Origin: Streptococcus gallolyticus subsp. gallolyticus DSM 16831 | GTDB lineage: Bacteria; Bacillota; Bacilli; Lactobacillales; Streptococcaceae | Direction: 5' to 3' | Length of the DNA stretch: 64,000 bases | Assembly: GCF_002000985.1 (NCBI RefSeq) | Contig: NZ_CP018822.1 | Location: 948,001 to 1,012,000, forward strand | In this document: positions 34,110 to 43,013 of the stretch, one piece after another | How positions within the stretch are numbered: position 1 is the stretch's first letter | How the letters are laid out: each line of letters starts with the position of its first letter | Made by a program: the position numbers and the translations under genes | The notes under the pieces: model-generated | What the model was told of the DNA's origin: nothing | Databases searched by the model: none | What the model saw: the letters and a program-made list of their open reading frames with translations, nothing else

Positions 34110-35060
34110 TTATGCTTGTTTAGTGTTTGGTTTAGTCATAGAATGATGTTTTGAAAAATTCTGTGGTTGGTGAGTTAAACTAAGCAATGAAAAATGATTT
34201 GTTTTGTTGTGTTTTTGATTTGTCAATTGATGACGGTTTAGAACAAGGTTTTGGCGAGAAGTTGCTGCTTGTCTGAAAAATACTTGTTGGGTCATTCTTG
34301 TTTGCATTTGTGGGAAATACGTTCTAGCTACTGGTTGTTGATTGTGATGAGAAACAAAGAAATCGTTGGCTGGTGCAGTCGGTGCTTTGCTAGTCTCTTC
34401 ATTTGTTTCTTCAGAAGTTGTGTCATCTGTTGTAGTTTGCTCACTTGAATCAGAATCAGCTTCGTCTGATGTAGTCTGTTCACTAGTTTCAGAATCTGTT
34501 TCGTCTGCCGTTTCTGTGTCTGTGGTGTCAGCTTCATTTTCAGTATCATCAGTCGTTGTTTCATCAGATGAATTTTCGGTGTCAGAGGTCGTTTCTTCAT
34601 TTTCTACCGTATTGTCAGTCGTTTCTGTTTCAGCATCAGAGGTCTCATCTTCGGTAGTCTCAGTTGCATTGTCCGTGTCAGTTGTTGGGAAATCAGGTGG
34701 TGTCATACCATCTGTTGGGAATGTTTCGTCGCTGTTTGGAAAATTACCATCAGAAAAGTCAGGCATTTCGCCAGAAAAATCACCGCCAGGCATTGGTCCG
34801 CCAGGACCGAATTGACTTTCAGTTGTTTCTGTGGTTGCTGTTGCTGTGGCTTGGTTACCGCTTGAAACGGTAATTGTATAAGTTTCACCGTCAACTAAAT
34901 CAGCTGCGCTAAAGACGACATTTCCAAAATCAGCTGCGGCAGTCGTAGAAGCGATGACGTTTCCTGAACTATCAGTTACCGTAATTGTATCGCCAGCACT
35001 ACCACTCACATTTGCCATAATATAAGCTTGCGTTGAGCCTGTGTCAAATGCTTGTGCCAT
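34110..35060 (-). CDS. C-terminal fragment of the frameshifted beta-helix surface protein
   Basis: 316 codons from an internal Met that is not a natural start. It contains the end of the beta-helix domain (SGSAGDTITVTDSSGNV), a Gly/Pro-rich hinge (GPGGPMPGG), a Thr/Glu/Asp-rich stalk and an unusual Gln/His/Asn-rich tail of about 90 residues with no sorting signal. Confidence 0.5.
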   Translation of the reverse strand: MAQAFDTGSTQAYIMANVSGSAGDTITVTDSSGNVIASTTAAADFGNVVFSAADLVDGETYTITVSSGNQATATATTETTESQFGPGGPMPGGDFSGEMPDFSDGNFPNSDETFPTDGMTPPDFPTTDTDNATETTEDETSDAETETTDNTVENEETTSDTENSSDETTTDDTENEADTTDTETADETDSETSEQTTSDEADSDSSEQTTTDDTTSEETNEETSKAPTAPANDFFVSHHNQQPVARTYFPQMQTRMTQQVFFRQAATSRQNLVLNRHQLTNQKHNKTNHFSLLSLTHQPQNFSKHHSMTKPNTKQA

Positions 35061-35143
35061 ACCTTGATTTCCAATTGCCCAGACAGTTCCACCTGTGATA
35101 ATACCTGTGTTGTCATAATCAAGAGCAGCATTGTCAACACTTG

Positions 35144-36592
35144 TTAAACAGAACCGCTAGAAATTGTCAGATAGCCATTGCTATCTAGCCCATCACCGTC
35201 CGCAATAACATAAACAGTTGCCCCAGCGATATTAATGGCGACATCATTTTCAATATCATCTGTTGAATTGGTTAGATTTGTCAAATCAGCCTTTTCTTTT
35301 GTTGTCCACTCAGTCGCATTAATGCCATCATCACCAGCACTAATGGTAATTGTACCGCCAGTTAAATTAATGTAGCGCCCTTCAATGCCTTCGTCGCCAG
35401 AAGTGATTGTCACAACAGAAGTTCCTTCAATGGTAACTTGGTCGGTTGCGGTAATGCCTTTATCCGTTGATGTGATAGTGACTGTTGAATCAGAAATCGT
35501 TAAATCACCAGAATTGACATCGGTGTCATCTTCGATTTGAATCCCGTCATCTTCAGCAGAAATCACGATAGCAGAGTTTGTAATGGTAACGGCACTAGTG
35601 GCGTGAATACCATCGCTTGTTGTTGATGTGAGATTGAGATTAGCATCAGAAATGATAATACTACCAGCTTTCAAAGCGTGTTTGGCAGAGCTTGAGACGG
35701 TCAAAGTGCTACTATTTTTACTAGAAATACGAAGAACACCTTCGGCAGCGATAGCAGTTGTCAAATCGGAAGAAATGCTACTATCGGACAGCACGATAAT
35801 GTTGAGGTCACCGCTAGAAGAGATAGAACTGTTTGTTAATGTGGTGTTGTCCAAGTTAAGTGTTACGGCATCAGTAACACTAGAATCTACTGTAATTGTA
35901 TAGCCGTCACCATTACCTGTAATGGTATATGTTCCTGCGCTAGTAATCGTAATGACAGAACCAGAGATTGTTATACCGTCGGAGTCACTAGTAGCTGTGT
36001 CGTTATCAATAGAAATGGTTGCGACACTTGTATCGTCAGCAGTGGTCGTTTCAGTATCTGTTGAAGTAGCGACATCTGTGGCTGTGCTATCGTCATCAGT
36101 TGTATTTTCGTTATTATCTGATTCGCTGCCATCACCGTCAGTTGCCTCTGTGCTGTCTGAAGCACTTGTGTCGCTGGTAGCGTCAGCTTGTGTTTCTTGT
36201 TCGGTTGAAGTGTCGTTTTCGTCTGACTCGGTTACACTAGTTGCCGTATCAGCCTTGTCAGAATCGGTACTTTCGCTTGTTGCTTCAGTTGTATCAGCTT
36301 CATCAGCAATAGCAGTGCTTTCTGTCTCACTTGTTGCTTCATTTGAAGTCGTCGATTCAGAGGTTGCTTGTTCGCTAGAATCATCGCTAGTTGAACTATC
36401 GGTAGTAGCCACAAGGTCATTTGCCGTCGCAGCTGTTGTTTCATCGGCAGAAACGGTTCCAGCAGAAGCAAAGAGCGCAATAGCACCAACAAGGATGATT
36501 CCTGAAACTAAACCGTGTTTAGATTTTCGTTTCACTTCGTGCCCTTTTGCTTGTCCAATAGCAGAGCGATTTAAAAGATGTCGTTTGTTCAT
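35144..36592 (-). CDS. N-terminal fragment of the frameshifted beta-helix surface protein
   Basis: 482 residues: basic N-terminus MNKRHLLNRSAIGQ, hydrophobic signal core (GIILVGAIALFASAG), acidic Ser/Thr-rich region about 50-200, then parallel beta-helix repeats to the premature stop. If translated, it would be exported without the C-terminal third. Confidence 0.6.
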   Translation of the reverse strand: MNKRHLLNRSAIGQAKGHEVKRKSKHGLVSGIILVGAIALFASAGTVSADETTAATANDLVATTDSSTSDDSSEQATSESTTSNEATSETESTAIADEADTTEATSESTDSDKADTATSVTESDENDTSTEQETQADATSDTSASDSTEATDGDGSESDNNENTTDDDSTATDVATSTDTETTTADDTSVATISIDNDTATSDSDGITISGSVITITSAGTYTITGNGDGYTITVDSSVTDAVTLNLDNTTLTNSSISSSGDLNIIVLSDSSISSDLTTAIAAEGVLRISSKNSSTLTVSSSAKHALKAGSIIISDANLNLTSTTSDGIHATSAVTITNSAIVISAEDDGIQIEDDTDVNSGDLTISDSTVTITSTDKGITATDQVTIEGTSVVTITSGDEGIEGRYINLTGGTITISAGDDGINATEWTTKEKADLTNLTNSTDDIENDVAINIAGATVYVIADGDGLDSNGYLTISSGSV

Positions 36593-36661
36593 AAATAAGA
36601 ACTTCCTCTCTTTATAGAATACCCTTTCATTTTATAAAGCATTACTTAAGCATTTCTAAAA

Positions 36662-36673
36662 TGTCATATGACA
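36662..36673. promoter_or_regulatory. Perfect 12-bp palindrome upstream of the surface-protein gene
   Basis: TGTCATATGACA, 70 bases from the start of the minus-strand surface-protein gene. Possible operator; regulator unknown. The rest of 36593-36817 shows only a short CGCC/GGCG hairpin near 36745. Confidence 0.35.
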
Positions 36674-36817
36674 GTTTGGTATGTAATATTAATAATAAAT
36701 GACAAAAATCTCCTAAAATACGATTAAATTGGATTAAAAAACGCCCTAAAGGCGTCAGAATAAAAATTTATGAGGAAGCTCCAAATTTTAAAAATATTCA
36801 CTGAGAAATACGTAAAC

Positions 36818-36853
36818 AAATAAAGCTAAGCACTTTGTCTTAGCTTTATTTTC
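36818..36853 (-). terminator. Terminator of the MFS gene
   Basis: AAATAAAGCTAAG pairs with CTTAGCTTTATTT; on the minus strand the hairpin is followed by Ts. Confidence 0.8.
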
Positions 36854-36863
36854 AAAACTGATT

Positions 36864-38048
36864 TTAAGTCGTTTTACAGTCAAAGAAGTTGTAAATGTAT
36901 TCGATAATTGCAAGGATAACAAAACCAATTGCAACCAATCCAAGTGTGCCTGAGGCACTTGTTTGCCCAAAGATACCAGCAATGGCATTTACCATTGGTG
37001 CGGCAAAAGCAGCACCGAGATTGATTCCCATAAGAATGACCGATGTGGTTAAGGTACCACCATTTTTAGGACCGACTTGTGCCACGCGAAGAAAAGCTTG
37101 TGGGAACACCCAACCAAAGAATAAACCAGCAATGATAACGCCTGTTGTTACCAAAGCAACGTTTGTCGCTGTGGCTACCAAGTAGAAACCAAATGCAATA
37201 CCAGTATAGGCAACTGGTAAAATAAAGTTACCAATTAATTTTGAAACTGGTGCGTAAAGAAGGGCTGCTACCATGGAAGACAAACCAAGTAAAGCAAGAA
37301 TTGATGACGCAGCAGACGGAGAGAATAATCCTGTTTCTTGTCCGAGCACTGCCATTTTGATCGTCATCATGAGAAACATAGCAAAAGTAACCATGAAAAG
37401 AAGAGCAAGTAAGAGAATATGACCACTCACAGCATCTTTAAAGCTATTCTTAGGCATTTCCACATCATCAGCTTTTTTATCATCAGGAATGGTTACAAAT
37501 AGCCAAATAAGAATTAATGGAATAAGACCAACAAAGAAACCAGTAAAGGCAGTTCGCCAACCGCTGATAATTAAGGCTGAAAGGAGAAAAACAAAAGCGG
37601 CATTTCCTAGATTTTGTGCGGTATTTTGCAAACCGAGCATTCCTTTTAACTGCTGACCATCGTAAAATTGATACATCAAACTGACAGAATAAGGATTAAA
37701 TAGCCCAATCCCTAGTCCCATTAATAAACGTGCGGCAATAATGATTGGAAAACTAGAGACAACTGCAGGAAGAACACCACCGATGATGTAAAGTGACAAT
37801 CCAAACAAAATAGTCCGTTTAATTCCAAATTTATTTCCAATAGCTTCTGTAAATAAAATCAAAACCAGAACGCTAAAATTTGGCAATGTTGAAATCAATT
37901 CAATCGTTGATTGTGAGACATTTGGGAATTGCTCTGCAAGCTGTGTGTTAGCAATTGAAATAGAGGGAGCTGTCTGTGCCAAAAGTGATAGAGATAAGAG
38001 TGAGGCTTTGAAAAGCCAAGAAGAAGCATTGACTGTTTTTTGTGACAT
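36864..38048 (-). CDS. Major facilitator superfamily transporter
   Basis: 394 residues, twelve predicted helices with an MFS loop motif (GNKFGIKRTILFG) between helices 2 and 3 and AARLLMGLGIGLFNP at helix 4. Together with the flavoprotein gene upstream (30-base gap, same strand) it forms an operon, so it may import or export the substrate of that enzyme, for example a carboxylate. Start at 38048 behind GGAGGTTATCCCC. Confidence 0.82.
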   Translation of the reverse strand: MSQKTVNASSWLFKASLLSLSLLAQTAPSISIANTQLAEQFPNVSQSTIELISTLPNFSVLVLILFTEAIGNKFGIKRTILFGLSLYIIGGVLPAVVSSFPIIIAARLLMGLGIGLFNPYSVSLMYQFYDGQQLKGMLGLQNTAQNLGNAAFVFLLSALIISGWRTAFTGFFVGLIPLILIWLFVTIPDDKKADDVEMPKNSFKDAVSGHILLLALLFMVTFAMFLMMTIKMAVLGQETGLFSPSAASSILALLGLSSMVAALLYAPVSKLIGNFILPVAYTGIAFGFYLVATATNVALVTTGVIIAGLFFGWVFPQAFLRVAQVGPKNGGTLTTSVILMGINLGAAFAAPMVNAIAGIFGQTSASGTLGLVAIGFVILAIIEYIYNFFDCKTT

Positions 38049-38078
38049 GGGGATAACCTCCGTCTGATTAATTAAAAA

Positions 38079-39569
38079 TTAGTTATTTTCTGTAATATCT
38101 TTAACAGCAGCCAAACCAGCTAAACGACCAGAGGTCCATGAGAATCCTGAAGCCAGTCCTTCATAAGCTGGGTAATTGCGAGGGGCATAATAACCACCAG
38201 CATTGGCACCACCAGTATAAAGACCAGGAATAGCTTTCATATGAACATCAAGCACACGGAGATCTTTGTCAACTCGAACGCCACCGACCGTGCCTAGGTA
38301 AACAACTTGTCCAATAAAAGCATAGTAAGGTCCGTTTTCAACGGCATATTTCAAAGAATCAACTGATTTGCTAAATTGTTTATCATTTTGTGAATGGATT
38401 GCGGTATTATATTCAGCGATAGTCAGTTTAAAGGCGGCAACATCGAATCCTGCATTTTGGGCTAATTCCTCAATGGTATCTCCTTTAAATGCGATTCCTT
38501 GTTGGACTGCCTCATCAGCAAGAGCAACGAAATCCCCCTTGGCATCGGAAGCGCCAGGACCAGACTTAGAAATTAAAAGTTGTGGCTGCTTGGTGTAACT
38601 GTCAAGCGTTGCTTTATCCATGACATAGAAATATTTTGAGCCGACCCCATAAGCAGCATTTGACCATTGTACGGTATCATAAACCACATCCTCATTTGTA
38701 AAACGAGAACCGTTTGGGTCAACCCATAGAAGTGGAGATAACAGTAATTGTGTTAATGGAGAATCATTAAAGCCAGCTAATTGTTTTCCTTTAGTATCTT
38801 GACTGACAACGGATTCTGCCATTTGTGCGGCATGAATCAGAGCAGCGCCATCAATATTTACCGCACCTGCATTTTCCATGGCTGACAGACCTTCACCAAA
38901 ATTCGGAACGCCAAGAGAGCGCAAATTAACTGTTCGCATGACTTTAGCGACACGACGTTTATCCGCACCAAAACCACCAGTTGTGATAATGCTAGCTTTA
39001 GCATGGACAATAATTTCTTCTCCATTTTCATCAACTGCTGTTAAACCTGTAACACGACCAGAAGTGTCTTGGAGCAATTCTTTCATGGTAACACCAAAGA
39101 TAAATTGTGCTCCTTCAGCTTCAATAGATTTTTGAACGGCTGGGAAAGTACGATTTTTATCCATATACATATGGTAAGAACCACCACGATATTTATTATT
39201 ACGGTGAGCAAATTGTGTCGTATTTTCCACAGGATTCAGTTGAATTTCCATACCAAGCTGTTTGAGTTCCTCAAGAGTTTCTTTAGCGTGCTCAACCACA
39301 TTTTTTAAAAGTGCCCCATTTGAAAGGTAATGGTTATGCTCTTGCAATTGGTCGATAGCTTCCTGCGTGGTTAGTTGATAGCCAAGCGCTTTTTGTTCAT
39401 CCGTTCCAACCGCAAAGAAGCCAGAAGAAATTTTAGTATTGCCACCGACTTGTGCTAGTTTTTCAAGAACGAGAACACTAAGACCGTTTTGAGCAGCAGC
39501 ATGAGCGGCAGACAATCCAGCTCCGCCTGCACCAGCAACCACGACATCAACAGTATATTCTTTAACCAT
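38079..39569 (-). CDS. FAD-dependent fumarate-reductase-like / urocanate-reductase-like flavoprotein
   Basis: 496 residues, soluble. FAD-binding start VVVAGAGGAGLSAAHAAAQNG with GGNTKISSG, and C-terminal FAD motif GLYTGGANAGGYYAPRNYPAYEG. It matches the catalytic flavoprotein family (fumarate reductase/ketosteroid dehydrogenase-like) that reduces enoates. There is no FMN-binding or haem domain, so electrons must come from another protein; the two NAD(P)H:FMN reductases just across the AraC gene are candidates. Start at 39569 behind GCGAGGAA. Divergent from the AraC gene, with a Crp-like dyad in the promoter. Confidence 0.82.
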   Translation of the reverse strand: MVKEYTVDVVVAGAGGAGLSAAHAAAQNGLSVLVLEKLAQVGGNTKISSGFFAVGTDEQKALGYQLTTQEAIDQLQEHNHYLSNGALLKNVVEHAKETLEELKQLGMEIQLNPVENTTQFAHRNNKYRGGSYHMYMDKNRTFPAVQKSIEAEGAQFIFGVTMKELLQDTSGRVTGLTAVDENGEEIIVHAKASIITTGGFGADKRRVAKVMRTVNLRSLGVPNFGEGLSAMENAGAVNIDGAALIHAAQMAESVVSQDTKGKQLAGFNDSPLTQLLLSPLLWVDPNGSRFTNEDVVYDTVQWSNAAYGVGSKYFYVMDKATLDSYTKQPQLLISKSGPGASDAKGDFVALADEAVQQGIAFKGDTIEELAQNAGFDVAAFKLTIAEYNTAIHSQNDKQFSKSVDSLKYAVENGPYYAFIGQVVYLGTVGGVRVDKDLRVLDVHMKAIPGLYTGGANAGGYYAPRNYPAYEGLASGFSWTSGRLAGLAAVKDITENN

Positions 39570-39597
39570 ATGAAATTCCTCGCTTTGTTTTTTGTGC

Positions 39598-39651
39598 TAT
39601 AATTATAAGTGAAAAAAATCACGTTTGTAAGCCCTTTAAATATCTTATAAT
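39598..39651. promoter_or_regulatory. Divergent promoters of the flavoprotein and AraC genes with a Crp-type dyad
   Basis: Minus strand: TTACAA (39630-39625), 17-bp spacer, TATAAT (39607-39602). The spacer contains GTGA-N6-TCAC (39609-39622), the classic Crp-family half-site pair. Plus strand: TGCTATAAT (39598-39603) or TATAAT (39646-39651) for the AraC gene. Confidence 0.6.
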
Positions 39652-39679
39652 ATGACTTAAAATAACTTTTACGAGGAAA

Positions 39680-40561
39680 ATGATGCTAAAAAAGATATAT
39701 AATTGTCAGGAATATATGCTCAATGAGCCGATGTTACCGCAAGAGAAAGAGCGAAAGCATCTCTATATTTTGGAAAGTTTGTCACAAGTTAGGGTAAATA
39801 CTCCCAAAGGTGACATGACGATGCAGCCTTATGATGTTTTGGTGGGGCAAAGTTTAATGGGATTTCATTTAAACTCTCATGACCGCAACCCATTGTTATT
39901 ACGGCTTTATTCGATTGAATTTGACTTACCGTCACCGCTTAATCGATACACAGTGGGGGATAATCCGCTTATCCATGATTTAATGAATGAAAACAAATCG
40001 AGCAAGGCTTATATTCTATTTACCCACTTAACCGCTAAAATTTGTCATGCTTATTTAGATGCAATTGAGCAGCTAGAACAGCTAGCGCAGGATGATGATA
40101 AATATGTTCATTTTCAAAAGCAGAAAATAGCAGGGCTATTGTTTACCGAATTGTTGCGTGACCATGAGAATAAGGTATCCAAATCAGGGTCACAATTTCC
40201 AAGTGCTCAAGTCAAATATGCGAGTCAAGAAACACAATCTGGTATGATTATGCAATATGTGACGGAAAATATCCAAACCGTCACGTTAAAGGAGACAGCA
40301 GCTCATTTTTCTTACCAGCCCAATTATTTTTCACGCCTTTGCCAAAATCTTTTTGGGGTGACCTTTAACGAACTAAAAACGCATATAAAATTAGAATTAG
40401 CCAAAGAACAACTGCGTCTGACGACGAAAAGTTTGGATGAAATTAGTCAAGAACTGGGCTATAAAGCTATTTCTAATTTTCATCGTAATTTTAAAGCACA
40501 GACAGGTTTGACTCCACGAGAATACCGTCAAGAAAGCCGTTTACCAAATTTTGAGGACTAA
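39680..40561 (+). CDS. AraC-family transcriptional regulator
   Basis: 293 residues: N-terminal sensory region without recognised family, C-terminal double helix-turn-helix (VTLKETAAHFSYQPNYFSRLCQNLFG; SLDEISQELGYKAISNFHRNFKAQTGLTPREYR). The start is one of two tandem ATGs (39680/39683) behind ACGAGG. Located between the flavoprotein/MFS pair and the two FMN reductases, it probably controls one or both. Confidence 0.85.
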   Translation: MMLKKIYNCQEYMLNEPMLPQEKERKHLYILESLSQVRVNTPKGDMTMQPYDVLVGQSLMGFHLNSHDRNPLLLRLYSIEFDLPSPLNRYTVGDNPLIHDLMNENKSSKAYILFTHLTAKICHAYLDAIEQLEQLAQDDDKYVHFQKQKIAGLLFTELLRDHENKVSKSGSQFPSAQVKYASQETQSGMIMQYVTENIQTVTLKETAAHFSYQPNYFSRLCQNLFGVTFNELKTHIKLELAKEQLRLTTKSLDEISQELGYKAISNFHRNFKAQTGLTPREYRQESRLPNFED

Positions 40562-40586
40562 ATTAGTTATTGAAATAACTTAAAAA

Positions 40587-40621
40587 GCTATCTAAAGTCA
40601 TATTTTTAGATAGTTTTTTTC
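40587..40621 (+). terminator. Terminator of the AraC gene
   Basis: CTATCTAAA pairs with TTTAGATAG, followed by Ts. Confidence 0.75.
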
Positions 40622-40626
40622 TGTTC

Positions 40627-40651
40627 TAGAAAAAGCGTTTTCAGGTATAAT
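40627..40651 (+). promoter_or_regulatory. Promoter with cre-like site for the FMN reductase operon
   Basis: TATAAT at 40646-40651, directly preceded by AAAAAGCGTTTTCA, which matches the cre core AARCGNWWWCA but lacks the TG. The leader to the first ATG is about 139 bases; nothing clear was recognised in it. Confidence 0.45.
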
Positions 40652-40790
40652 GAAATTGTTATACAAATCACAACGGCTAATGAGATTTAGTTGATAAGGC
40701 TTGAAAACGGAAAAACTTTGTTTGCCATGCCAAAAGCCACTTTTTTTAAGCTGATGATTTTTTCAAGTAAGAAGGTAAAAGGAGACGACT

Positions 40791-41405
40791 ATGACAAGAT
40801 TAATAGCCCTTGTTGGAACAAATTCTGACAAGTCAACCAATCGTCAATTGTTGAGCTATATTGCCAAACATTTTGCGGATAAAGCTGATATTGAACTTAT
40901 GGAAATTAAGGATATTCCACTTTTTAACAAAGGGTTGATGCATTCTATTCCGACTAGTGTTCAAGAAAAAGAGGCAAAAATTGCAGCAGCGGACGGTGTT
41001 ATCATTGCCACGCCAGAGTATGACCACTCTATTCCAGCGGCTTTGCAAAATGCTCTGGAATGGTTTTCGGTAGGGCAACATCCATTTGTTGACAAGCCAG
41101 TCATGATTGTAGGAGTATCTTATGGCACGCTAGGTTCTTCACGTGCTCAAGCTCAGCTTCGTCAAATCTTAGATGCCCCAGAATTACGTGCTTATATTAT
41201 GCCAAGCTCGGAATATCATCTGGCACATTCTTTGCAAGCATTTGATGAAAGCGGTGCGTTGAAAGATTCTGAGCAAATAAGACGTTTAGAAGCCTTGTTT
41301 ACAGATTTTCTAGTGTTTATCAAAATCACAAGTCAACTGACAGAAACACATGCGCAGCACCAAAAAGAAGTTGAAGCTTTTTCATGGGAAGAATTGGAGC
41401 AGTAA
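40791..41405 (+). CDS. NAD(P)H-dependent FMN reductase 1
   Basis: 204 residues, flavodoxin-like. Motifs [17 protein letters not shown] (phosphate loop), [21 protein letters not shown] (flavin-contacting PEYN-type motif) and [24 protein letters not shown] 40791 follows AAAGGAG. First of two paralogous reductases; together they could supply reduced flavin to the flavoprotein reductase across the AraC gene. Confidence 0.88.
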   Translation: MTRLIALVGTNSDKSTNRQLLSYIAKHFADKADIELMEIKDIPLFNKGLMHSIPTSVQEKEAKIAAADGVIIATPEYDHSIPAALQNALEWFSVGQHPFVDKPVMIVGVSYGTLGSSRAQAQLRQILDAPELRAYIMPSSEYHLAHSLQAFDESGALKDSEQIRRLEALFTDFLVFIKITSQLTETHAQHQKEVEAFSWEELEQ

Positions 41406-41422
41406 GAGAGGAGAATTTTAAC

Positions 41423-42199
41423 ATGAAAATCGTTGGAATCGTAGGGTCTAATGCACCTTTTTCACATAATCGTCTCTTGTTGCAGTATATCGGTTATAAG
41501 TTTTGGCAGCTTTTTGATTTAGAAATTTTAGAGATTACAGATGTGCCACTTTTTAACCAATCAGATGACCAAACAGATAATCCTGTTATTCAAAATTTGG
41601 CTCATAAAATTGCAGCAGCAGACGGCGTTATCATCGCGACACCTGAACATAATCATACCACAAGTGCAGCTTTAAAAAGCACGATTGAATGGCTTTCCTA
41701 CCAAATTCATCCCTTTGATGGCAAACCAGTTATGATTGTAGGAGCCTCTTATTATCAACAAGGGTCATCACGGGCACAGTTACACCTTCGTCAAATTCTT
41801 GATTCCCCAGGTGTTAATGCCATGGTTTTACCAGGAAATGAGTTTCTCCTTGGAAATGCTAAAGAAGCCTTTGACAGTCATTATCATTTGAAAAATGAAG
41901 CAACAATCAATTTCTTAGGAACTTGTTTAGAAAATTTTGTGAAGTATGTTGGTTTGGTAAACGGACTGAATGCCCCAAACGAAGAAATTCTCAAACCTGC
42001 TGGAGCTAACGAAAGTACACCAGTATCTACGGATGCTAATTCAGGTGCTTCAGCTAGTTGGAATGCGAGTGTAGCCCCAGTAGCCAAGCCTATCACCTCT
42101 AACTCAACATCCCCATTTGATAAAACACTAGACGACATCTTTGGTCCTGATTTAGGCATTGAAGGAAAAGATATTTTAGATACAGTAGCTTTAGATTAA
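41423..42199 (+). CDS. NAD(P)H-dependent FMN reductase 2 with C-terminal extension
   Basis: 258 residues from ATG 41423 behind GAGAGGAGA. Same family as the preceding gene ([41 protein letters not shown]), but the tyrosine of the flavin motif is His. It carries an extra C-terminal tail of about 70 residues, a Ser/Ala/Pro-rich linker and an acidic helix ([14 protein letters not shown]) that may be a docking element. Co-transcribed with reductase 1. Confidence 0.85.
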   Translation: MKIVGIVGSNAPFSHNRLLLQYIGYKFWQLFDLEILEITDVPLFNQSDDQTDNPVIQNLAHKIAAADGVIIATPEHNHTTSAALKSTIEWLSYQIHPFDGKPVMIVGASYYQQGSSRAQLHLRQILDSPGVNAMVLPGNEFLLGNAKEAFDSHYHLKNEATINFLGTCLENFVKYVGLVNGLNAPNEEILKPAGANESTPVSTDANSGASASWNASVAPVAKPITSNSTSPFDKTLDDIFGPDLGIEGKDILDTVALD

Positions 42200-42203
42200 A
42201 AAC

Positions 42204-42229
42204 AAAAACGCCTTTATGGCGTTTTTTTG
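42204..42229 (+). terminator. Terminator of the FMN reductase operon
   Basis: AAAAACGCC pairs with GGCGTTTTT around TTTAT. Confidence 0.85.
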
Positions 42230-42230
42230 A

Positions 42231-43013
42231 TTAATTAAGCAATTGCTGATAAAGATTTAATTCCTCGTCCTCGTCAACGTTAAAGATAATTTTATTAACA
42301 AATTGGCTGTGTTCTAAAAAGTCTTTTGTGGTTTGAATGGCAATTCTTGCCGCATTTTCATTAATAAAATGAACTTCATCATCTGTTGCAAGAGATGATA
42401 GAGCAACAGATTCAAGATGATTTTTTTCTGCCAACGTTAGACAAGATAAATAACTTTTAGCAAGTAAATCTTCATCAATTGGCGTCAAATGTTCGTTGAT
42501 AGCAGGGCTAACGGTGTGAAGCACAAATTTGGCAGGCAAGTTATAAGCTGGCGTAATTTTTGCCGTTCCAGTTGGTTCATCATGACCTTGTTCTTGCATG
42601 AGTTTGTAGCAATCCAGACGAAGTTGCACACCAGCATAGGTATGAATAGCATTGTCAGCGCAGTCATGAAGCGGTTGGAAACAACCAAGCATACGGCGAT
42701 TAGCAGCATTGACAATGGCATCCACCTTGAGACGCGTAATATCACCTTTCCAAACATAAAGGCGGTCGTCTGTCGGAATGGGTTGCAGATGATTCAAGAA
42801 AACAACGACACGCTCTGCTTTTTTGAGTTGTAGATAGTTGTTTTGCATATCCAAAAAGCTGCTTGAAACCGCCATTGGTGGACGAACATTAAGAAGAGCA
42901 CGTAATAATGTTTCCTGACCAGCTAAGTCACTAGGGACATCAATTGCTCTAAATTGTGGATTTTCCTTAATCAGGTAATCTAGAAGGTAGGTCACCATTT
43001 CTTTTTTTGTCAT
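42231..43013 (-). CDS. Zinc-containing macrodomain protein (protein-ADP-ribose hydrolase)
   Basis: 260 residues. N-terminal helical extension (1-85) then a macrodomain: WKGDITRLKVDAIVNAANRRMLGC, followed by FQPLHDCADNAIH with the Cys/His set of the Zn-macrodomain class, and GTAKITPAYNLPAKFVLHTV. In S. pyogenes and S. aureus these hydrolases sit in operons with a SirTM sirtuin, GcvH-like protein and a lipoate ligase; none of these is adjacent here. Acts on ADP-ribosylated protein. Start at 43013 behind AGGAGACC. Confidence 0.85.
   Translation of the reverse strand: MTKKEMVTYLLDYLIKENPQFRAIDVPSDLAGQETLLRALLNVRPPMAVSSSFLDMQNNYLQLKKAERVVVFLNHLQPIPTDDRLYVWKGDITRLKVDAIVNAANRRMLGCFQPLHDCADNAIHTYAGVQLRLDCYKLMQEQGHDEPTGTAKITPAYNLPAKFVLHTVSPAINEHLTPIDEDLLAKSYLSCLTLAEKNHLESVALSSLATDDEVHFINENAARIAIQTTKDFLEHSQFVNKIIFNVDEDEELNLYQQLLN

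Larger units (their letters stand above)
34110..36592 (-). pseudogene. Frameshifted secreted beta-helix / carbohydrate-binding-domain (DUF4353-like) surface protein
   Basis: The upstream frame (36592 to 35144) gives a signal peptide (cleavage near VSADE), a long Ser/Thr/Asp/Glu-rich stalk and a beta-helical domain with repeated DGI / ISAGDDGI turns. It stops at TAA just after ISSGSV. Shifting by one base restores YTSVDNAALDYDN and continues to the 34110-35060 frame, which completes the domain and adds a Pro/Gly then acidic Thr-rich tail. Inserting one base in GTTTAACAAG (35139-35150) turns TAA into a Tyr codon, so a single-base deletion explains the break. No LPxTG signal was found in any frame at the 3' end. 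Confidence 0.75.

Noticed and set aside
34366..34815. 149-codon plus-strand Ser/Val ORF
   Set aside because: Antisense shadow of the acidic Thr-rich tail of the same surface-protein gene.
35922..36617. 231-codon plus-strand ORF rich in Val and Ser
   Set aside because: It is the antisense of the Thr/Asp/Glu-rich stalk of the minus-strand surface protein; the low-complexity sense sequence leaves the opposite frame open.
40728..40830. 33-codon ORF in the leader of the FMN reductase operon
   Set aside because: No ribosome-binding site, and it overlaps the real gene start in another frame.
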